From: Varanus komodoensis
Lineage: Eukaryota > Chordata > Lepidosauria > Squamata > Varanidae
DNA: 64,000 nucleotides
NCBI RefSeq assembly: GCF_004798865.1
Contig: NW_025335268.1
Span: 94,165,136-94,229,135, forward strand
Reading direction: 5' to 3'
A program made the translations under genes and the position numbers. Positions 57,250 through 64,000 of this stretch are shown here, piece after piece. Below the pieces are notes generated by a model. That model did no database searches. It was not told the DNA's origin and was given only the letters and a program-made list of their open reading frames with translations. Numbering within the stretch: position 1 is the first letter of the stretch; each line of letters begins with the position of its first letter.

Positions 57250-57412
57250 CTTAATTAGATGCCAGAGAAACTCTATAGGAAGCCTCTCTGCAGAGGGCAA
57301 AGGAGGTAATGGTGGGCATGTCGTGAGCAGAGCCAACTGGAGCTGGGGGTCAGACTAGATGGCCCGGGAGACCCCTTCTGACTCACTCTGTTTCTATGTT
57401 TCTATGTCCCAG
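57250..57412 (+). mobile_element. CR1 LINE 3' end fragment
   Basis: 'gggggtcagactagatggcc' followed by 'gaccccttctgactcactct' and the terminal repeats TTTCTATG, TTTCTATG. This is the standard CR1 3' terminus. Confidence 0.75.
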
Positions 57413-57777
57413 GGTGATTTTTTGAATTTCACCCATGCACCAGGCCTTTCTGAAAACCAGAATCCATTATCTGTCCTGTTTTGATATTTCTAGTAAATAA
57501 TGAGTGCTGCTGGGTCAGAGACCCTTTGAGTAACCACAGTGTGGGCTATGAGCCTGGGATGGACATGGCCACCCACTACCCGACCCCTTAGCTGGGGCAA
57601 AGTTCCTTTTGTTTGAATTCCTAGATGACTAAATGCTTGGGCCGATCCTGCCCAAACAAGGGGAGATGTTTCCTTCATACTGTATAAACCATGTCCAGGC
57701 TCAGTTTCAGCCAGGCCTAATCAGCTCTTTTCTCCATACCAGAAGCAGAAACAGTTCAGGAATCCTCAAATGAACTT

Positions 57778-57800
57778 ATTATTTATTTATTTATGTATCA
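57778..57800. repeat. (TTTA)n microsatellite
   Basis: About five TTTA units; probably a LINE tail, antisense, since 'tttgtataccgtcca' follows. Confidence 0.7.
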
Positions 57801-57969
57801 AATTTGTATACCGTCCATTACTTCTGAAACTACCCTCTCTGTTCCCTCCTTGTCCATACAGAGACACCCCCAACACATACCCCTAAGATGCTTAGGATAT
57901 ATATCAGACAATAAGCGTGCAGTGGGGTGGGGATGGATGGGACTTGTAGGTTTCCATAAATTTTGCCCC

Positions 57970-58070
57970 ACAACTTGTGTGAGCCACACTACTAGCTATG
58001 GTGGCTTGGGCTGATGGGAGTCGTAGGACAGAACATCTGGAGAACTGGATGTTGCACAACCCTAGTCTAG
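57970..58070. repeat. Foldback MITE-like repeat fragment (family A)
   Basis: 'ggcttgggctgatgggagtc' and 'gaacatctggagaactggat' with 'gttgcacaaccc' are the right-arm motifs of family A. Confidence 0.5.
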
Positions 58071-58937
58071 AGTTTCCAAATTGTGTCCTGGAGGAGTCTG
58101 CTGTATCTTTAAAGCCACTCAGTATGCCAGAGAAGGGCTCTTCCCCTGCTCCTTTTGACCTCCTGCCTGCTCTGAGGATTCAGATGTGCTGCATATGGAT
58201 CATCCCTAGGTTCTGCCAGGAATCCTCTAGCGGAGGGAGTTGCGAATTTGTGATGAAGACTCTTGGCTAAATGGGGCTAAGTGGTATGTGTACACATACT
58301 AAAAGGCATATGGAAGTGTGGGATACTTAATTTCACAGTGGGTAAGGAAGGAAGGATGGGGTGGGTTTGGATGAAAGTATCCAGGAAGAAACAGCTAGAA
58401 GAAGCTCCAACTTTTTAACTCCAACTTTCTTCATGGTTTTATATCTACAAACATGTCTCTCCAATTTACAGTCTGGAAATCTTGTTTCAGATAAAAGAAA
58501 GTCCACGGATGACACACTTTTATTATATAGGACATCTTACTGAAAATTCATTTTGCTCACTGCCAGAAGGAAATATTTTAGTGGAAAGGTGGGATATCAA
58601 TTTAATAAATAGAAATAAAGATAAGCTGCAGTTTTTAAAGTGCAATTTATGGCAATTTATTTACAGCTGTGTGTTTGATTTGCACACATACATCTGCTAT
58701 GCAACTGGAATATACTGCCTGATTCCTTTTCGACTAAGCAGTGGGAAACTATGGGGAGTGCTTCCAAGGATCAGTCGGCATGGGAAAGAGAGCACTCAAA
58801 GTGCAAGTGTGGAAAGTAGGAGCATGTACCTTAAACCTTGTGAGGTGGAACAGGCTGCAAGATATCAGTTTATTACAGAAATAGGACTCACTCACGCAAT
58901 TAGTAATAACTTTAGCCTGATGTGTGAGAATCTAGGC

Positions 58938-59297
58938 CAGTGATGGTGAACCTTTTAGAGACAGAGTGCCCAAACTGCAACCCAAAACCCACTTATTTAT
59001 CACAAAGTGCCAAGACTACAATAAAACATGAAAACTGAGGTTTTAGTCCAGAAAAAACCACTCACAGCCAGTCTAAGCAAATATATATATATATCCTTGG
59101 CAGCACGCTGACCAGCCATGCAAAAGCTCAGACGAGTTGCGGCTCATGGGTCGTGGCTCATGACATCATCGCCTGGCACTGCTACTCCTTTCTGAGCATG
59201 CGCATGGCCCCAGTGTGCACTGTTATCCAGTGCTTGGCTGCTGGGGCGCCTTGGCTCATGTGCCAACAGGTGGCATGCCATAGGGTCGCCACCACTG
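58938..59297. mobile_element. hAT miniature element (MITE), 360 bp, with 8-bp TSD
   Basis: Left end CAGTGATGGTGAACC and inverted right end CAGTGGTGGCGACCC form hAT-type terminal repeats. The 8-mer ATCTAGGC is duplicated exactly at 58930-58937 and 59298-59305, the target-site size made by hAT transposases. It has no transposase frame, so it moved with a partner's enzyme. The sequence after the left end ('acagagtgcccaaactgcaa') matches a hAT family I recall from other amniotes. Confidence 0.9.
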
Positions 59298-59305
59298 ATC
59301 TAGGC

Positions 59306-60240
59306 TTATGAATTGTATTTATGAAGAAAGACAGGCATCTTTTCCAGAATTGCTTTTACACTCCTTAGCAACCAGCGCAGTGTGCATGCCAAGCAACTTA
59401 GCAGGTGAAGAAGCCCAACCATAGGCCAGGCAGAAGAACTGCAGTCAAGTCCAGCTACCAACTGAGTATACTTAATCAGGATCCAAGCAGTTCAGAAATA
59501 GTCAATTGTTGACTAAAATGAAACATAGAATTAGGCTAAGTCTTTACTCGCAAGAATCTAGACCCCATGAAGGACTTGCCAAATCTGCTTACAGGTGTGC
59601 GGGATGTCTGGGACTTTGCAGCATGATTTAATTTTGTTTCTTTGGCAGGGCTTGAAGACAAAGGAAGAGCTCAAGAACCAAGGTGGGCAACTCTCAGAGT
59701 AAGTTAGAGTATTACAATGCTGGTAAGAATGCCTAGACGAATAATTTTGTTTTGTAACTTTGGACATGATTATCTTTGAAAAGGATGCAATTTCCAATGA
59801 AAGAAGGTGGGTTTGGTCTTCTAAATCTTGCTTTATATCATTGGGCTTATCTTTTGACTTGAATTAAATTTTGCTTTTTTCTGTTTACTTCAGATTGCAG
59901 TTTGATTGATTTTCTCATGCTAAATTGACTGCATAATGCAATCCACACCTTAAAAACTGGTAAGAAAATGTTTTTGTAGTAGAGGTGGACAGAAAAAGCT
60001 ATTTTTATTTTGGACGAACTGGTGAGAGCTGATGATGAGTTCTTGTAGGTTATCCTGTGTCAGAATATGATTTGCCAGCTGTGGTTGAATGGCAGTACTT
60101 GCAATTGCAGCATTTGTTGGCCAGGCCTGCCAACATTTACAGCATCAGAGACCCTGTCTTTATTGACATCACTTATGGAGGCTGCTTAGGCAAAGTGATC
60201 TACCATCCATGCCTGCTATAGATGATGATGCACAGCATTT
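59306..60240. other. Intergenic DNA, no gene seen
   Basis: No gene or clear element recognised. Confidence 0.4.
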
Positions 60241-60243
60241 TAA

Positions 60244-60680
60244 TTAAAAATGGAATAGGGGACTGTCCCATTTGCCTAATCTTTGGTATCTATAGCTATC
60301 ACATCTCTTAAGCTGTATGTGATACAGCAAAAAAATTTGTTTTATGTTTGCTCGATGCCACAATGTCTCTTTAATAAGGGTTTCCCTGATTTGGCTAATT
60401 GTTTGGAGGTGAAATGCAGCTAAAGTTTCTTCTTCAGGGGCAATATAGTGATGTCCAGTAGTTATTTGTTCTGGGAGGAGGTTATTATATGGATAGGTTT
60501 TGTACTGGAGTAGCTTTAACATTTGCTGACGTACATGCTCTTTTAAATTATCTACCTTCTTGAATATTAACCAATGGTCAGTGTAAATGTATTTTCCACA
60601 TGCTTTTGACAACTTCTGTTCAGTTGCAAAGTCATGCCCAACTCTTTGCGACCCCATGGACAACACTTTTGGCAACTAAA
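60244..60680 (-). mobile_element. BovB-like (RTE) LINE 3' end joined to unclassified repeat-like frame
   Basis: On the minus strand, 60675-60613 reads SMGSQRVGHDFATEQ, the sequence found at the 3' end of BovB/RTE LINEs ('ctttgcgaccccatggac' on the plus strand). The frame runs on to 60244 without a stop, ending KWDSPLFHF; this part is not BovB that I recognise and looks like a fragment of another retroelement. Only the BovB-like end is called with confidence. Confidence 0.55.
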
Positions 60681-61599
60681 GGACTGAAATTATAACATTG
60701 GAAGGGTAAACACATCCAATTATGTAGTGGACTGAGGACTTCACAAGAAGTGTGATATTTGAGTAGGTGGTGGTATGTAGATGCTCTATTGATACTTATT
60801 TGGATATCTAGTTTGCTTTTCTTGAAGCTCATGTATAATTGTTATAAGGTTGTATTTTCTTTTATATGCTCTCATATGTAGTCATTGCTATGGATATATA
60901 CAAAATGATTGAAATGTATGAATGGTAGTTAAACATGAAAAAACAACAAGAAAAAAACTATTTGTAACATCAAATGAAGTCTAGCTGCGCAATGCTAGAA
61001 AAATATCAATGAATGGTAAGTGACCCTTGGGATTACTACATTTGAGTGCATCTGACTTTCAATATGGAAAAGGCAGAGAACTGGTTGGTTGAATTCCAGC
61101 ATGGCTTAAGTAGATTCGGGTGGGAGGGTGAGGATGTACTAAGATTACTTGTTCTTTTAGTTCTAGTCACTTCCTCCAAGTCCCTCCACCCCTACAGCTT
61201 CTGGGAGCCTTAAAGAGTTTGAAGTATTATCATCTTCAAGTGATGACAGACAGATTCTGGGACCCAGTGCGGCCTGGCCTGGCTATGACCATTCCTTCCT
61301 CTTTATCTGGCTGGTGCCTTCATTGGCTTGTTGTAGGCTCATATTTCCAGTCACGCTTTGCCCTCGCTACTGATATCTTGCTGTATCTGGTTCTCTCCAC
61401 TCCCTGTCTGTCTTTGTTTCCCTCCCATTGTTTCTTGGCTGTATCTAACGGACATACAGTCCAGTTACTAGCAGAATATGCCCAATTATCTTGGATTGTT
61501 TAGAGATGGAATTGTGTTGTAAATTTTAGTCTTGTCTAGGACAGATGCTTTATGGTTGGTGTTTGTTGCTTGCTGTTTTTATGAATTTGTTGTTGTTTT

Positions 61600-61690
61600 A
61601 TCTCTGTATCAAGTTTTATTATATGGGACTACTTTTATCCTGCTCTGAAAGATGGGTGAGAAATATTTTAAATGAAGAAAATTTTAAAAA
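61600..61690 (+). mobile_element. LINE 3' tail fragment (L2-like)
   Basis: 'tgctctgaaagatgggtgag' with 'aaatattttaaatgaag' resembles the terminus seen at 53.9 kb. Confidence 0.4.
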
Positions 61691-61699
61691 ATAAAGTTA

Positions 61700-62820
61700 A
61701 ATATTTAAAGACATTTAAACTCCTTTGCTCATCATGTTTGAAATCCAAACTTGTCACATATTCAGATTAAAAACATTTGAAAACTGGTTTTTAATCATCC
61801 TTAAAATTTGAGGCTTAACCATTTTATAAATTGAGAGTTAGATTTAATGGGTGGCCAGTGAAACCAAAGGAGAAGCTGAAATGGAAATTCAGGTATTGCA
61901 AATTCTGAAGGCCAGTTATCACTTTCAGTGTTTTGAGCTGCCAGGTAGAACATGGAGGTATAATCCTAGGAAGGTGTCCATAACGTTCTGCTCTCCTCAG
62001 TGCTGCTCCTGCTTCACAAAGCAGCTAATGGCCAGTTTCAGCTGTTTAACTACTGTGCCATGTCAGAGAAGGAGGGAAAGCAGCTGAGGTGCAACCAGGC
62101 TGTGTTGTATCTTGGAAGCACTAGCCTCTTCTCCTTCTTGCTCTTTGAAACATTCCTTAAACCGCTCCTGAAATAGTTATTATTTCTGTGGCCTCAGAGA
62201 AGCAGCTTGGGCAGTTCTGTCTGTGCCAGGTGTAAGACGGATGGAATCCAGGTGTGGATTCCCAGCTCGGAGACTCAGGTGCTTTTTTGGCCTCAAATCC
62301 AGGAATCTGAACAATTCTGTGGCCGTCTAGGGGGCCATAGGATTGCCCCACCTGTTGCTCTGCAGCTGATGATGAGTCAAATCCAAAAAGCACCATCCAG
62401 GCACCCAGTGTCAGAAACAGAAGATGCACTTAAACAACGTCCCATTTGTTGCTCCTGAATGATACTGCAATTAAATTTCTTTCCTAACTGCCCTCAACGG
62501 TAGCTACTTCACTTAGCTGAATAGTAGGAGCCATCTTTTGAGAAGAATTTCCAAATGGTAAAACTGCCACAGTCACCGCCAAAGTCCTCTGCCATTGCAC
62601 ATGAAACCTCAAGGCACCGCATCCCCTGAGCCAGAGCAGCAAGATTCTTTATCCAAAAGATCCATTTCTGCCAAAGTAACTTCCATCTCTCCCTACCCAT
62701 CCCTTTTCTCAGAGAAAGTACTTGCAGGCAGTGGAATGTAAACAAGCTGGAGCTTTGCCCTCTTTGGGTCTCTGGTTCTTGTCCTGGAACAGGCAAGTAC
62801 AAATGAGGAATTCTGGACAA
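61700..62820. other. Intergenic DNA, no gene seen
   Basis: No gene or clear element recognised. Confidence 0.4.
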
Positions 62821-62825
62821 TGGAG

Positions 62826-62850
62826 ATCTCTCTCTCTCTCTCTCTCTCCT
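62826..62850. repeat. (TC)n microsatellite
   Basis: About 12 TC units. Confidence 0.9.
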
Positions 62851-62927
62851 CCTTCTCTATTCCTGCCCTGGCCTGACTTTGGATGACTACTTCTGAGGAA
62901 AAACAGCTGTGGAGATTAGCATACTGC

Positions 62928-63030
62928 AGCCTTCCTCAACCTAGTGCTCTCCAGATGTGTCGAACTACAACTTCCATCATTCCCAGAATCATTCATTGTA
63001 GGGTACCAGCTTGGGGAAGACAGGCCTAGT
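62928..63030. repeat. Foldback MITE-like repeat (family A)
   Basis: 'cagccttcctcaacctagtg' + 'ctctccagatgtgtcgaact' faces 'gggtaccagcttggggaaga'. The right arm is shorter than in the best copy. Confidence 0.6.
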
Positions 63031-63039
63031 ATGCTATCA

Positions 63040-64000
63040 GCATATTACTCTAAACACCTGCTGCCCAAGTCTTGCCATGTGGAGATCTTATCTACTTTCT
63101 TCCTACTTTGAACTCAAGATCCCTTAAGGATAGGGAAATGGCTATAGTTTGAGCTTCCCAAAAGGAAGGATTATGAGTTTCTGGCAGCCACTGGAAGCAA
63201 ATTATAGTTCAGTCTGTTTCCAAAATAACATGTGTGTGCAGCCTTCCATCAGTCCACGCAATAAAAATTGGCAGTCTGAGTGGATTTCTTTGGGCAGAGA
63301 AGCATGATTGGCCTTAGACAAGGACTTGGACTGAAATGCTGTTGCAGCTACAGTAAGAAGAAAATGGTATCATGAATACAAAATCAGAGGGAAAGGAACT
63401 AAGAATAACTGGTAGGTTCTTAAAATGACCAGAGTAGTTGGATACTGGCTACTGGCCATTATATATGGTCCACAAACAATCCTGTGCCCCCCTGTCTTGA
63501 ATATGCGAGTCATTCGTGTTCAAATTATACTCCAAAACAGAAAACAATAACCTTGGTATGTCCATGACAGACATACCTCCCTTCCACTTAGAATTAATGG
63601 CTCCTTTACACGGGGCCCAGGATAAGTGAGGGCATGTTACCTGCTTAGAAACTAATTAGCCCCTGTGCTTTGTATCATATTCATTATTGGCTCAGGTGTC
63701 CAGGATAGGCATCTTTTTGTAGGAGTGTCCCAGACAAAGCTATCAAAAGCTGAGCGATCATCTCTAGAGGGATTCAGTACCATACTCTCATTTCTCAGAT
63801 GGAGTTCTAAGGCTGTGAGATACAGGCCTTGGATGAGGGCAGGCAGACAGTGAGTCCTTGCCAAGAATCCTGAAGCATGTCCCTCCGCCGTTGACATTTT
63901 CACTCTCAGATTAATGCCTCCTGCTCAGGCTGAAATATCATTCTCCCCACAAATTCACAAAGTTCAGTATCCTCCTTGCCCACACATACATACATGTTAA
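63040..64000. other. Intergenic DNA at the window end, no gene seen
   Basis: No gene or clear element recognised. In human the next gene on this side of NKX2-3 is GOT1, as I recall, at a distance greater than the sequence left here. Confidence 0.4.

Noticed and set aside
1-64000. CRISPR array, operon, phage or other bacterial system
   Set aside because: Introns, polyadenylation signals, CpG islands and SINEs show vertebrate nuclear DNA; no spaced direct repeats of CRISPR type were seen.

Overview
The window is vertebrate nuclear DNA, almost certainly from a squamate reptile (lizard or snake); the species cannot be named from it. Two host genes are recognisable, SLC25A28 (mitoferrin-2) and NKX2-3, neighbours in the same relative orientation as I recall for human chromosome 10q24. 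The squamate call rests on the repeats: tRNA-derived SINEs of the lizard type, several CR1 and L2-like LINE 3' ends, a BovB-like LINE end, a Penelope-like element, a hAT miniature element and many short foldback repeats.

Layout. 1-0.68 kb is upstream flank. 0.68-4.87 kb holds SLC25A28 on the plus strand: a CpG-rich promoter with CCAAT boxes, four coding exons encoding 362 residues, and a polyadenylation signal at 4845. 4.9-11.1 kb is non-coding, with a CR1 LINE end, a SINE, foldback repeats and two CTCF-like motifs near 9.5 and 10.2 kb. 11.2-17.6 kb is a long GC- and CpG-rich domain containing NKX2-3 on the minus strand: two coding exons (16594-16225 and 14351-13741), 326 residues, with a polyadenylation signal at 13175-13170. 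17.6-27 kb is NKX2-3 upstream DNA with three more CpG-rich blocks (21.4-22.5, 23.3-24.0, 25.7-27.0 kb) in which I see no protein gene. 27-64 kb is AT-richer gene desert with repeats, microsatellites, one 100-base assembly gap (52163-52262) and a few stretches that read like possible conserved regulatory DNA. I found no third protein-coding gene.

The two genes are functionally unrelated: one imports iron into mitochondria, the other is a homeodomain regulator of gut and spleen mesenchyme. The most notable coding feature is a pure CAG tract giving 13 glutamines in a row at the start of NKX2-3, where the human protein as I recall it has no such run. The most notable structural features are a Penelope-like element with inverted flanking repeats, a 360-bp hAT miniature element with a perfect 8-bp target duplication, a perfect 21-bp hairpin at 36385-36435, and an assembly gap sitting in the loop of an inverted repeat. 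Nothing here amounts to a new multi-gene biological system. Family names come from memory of sequence motifs, not from database searches.
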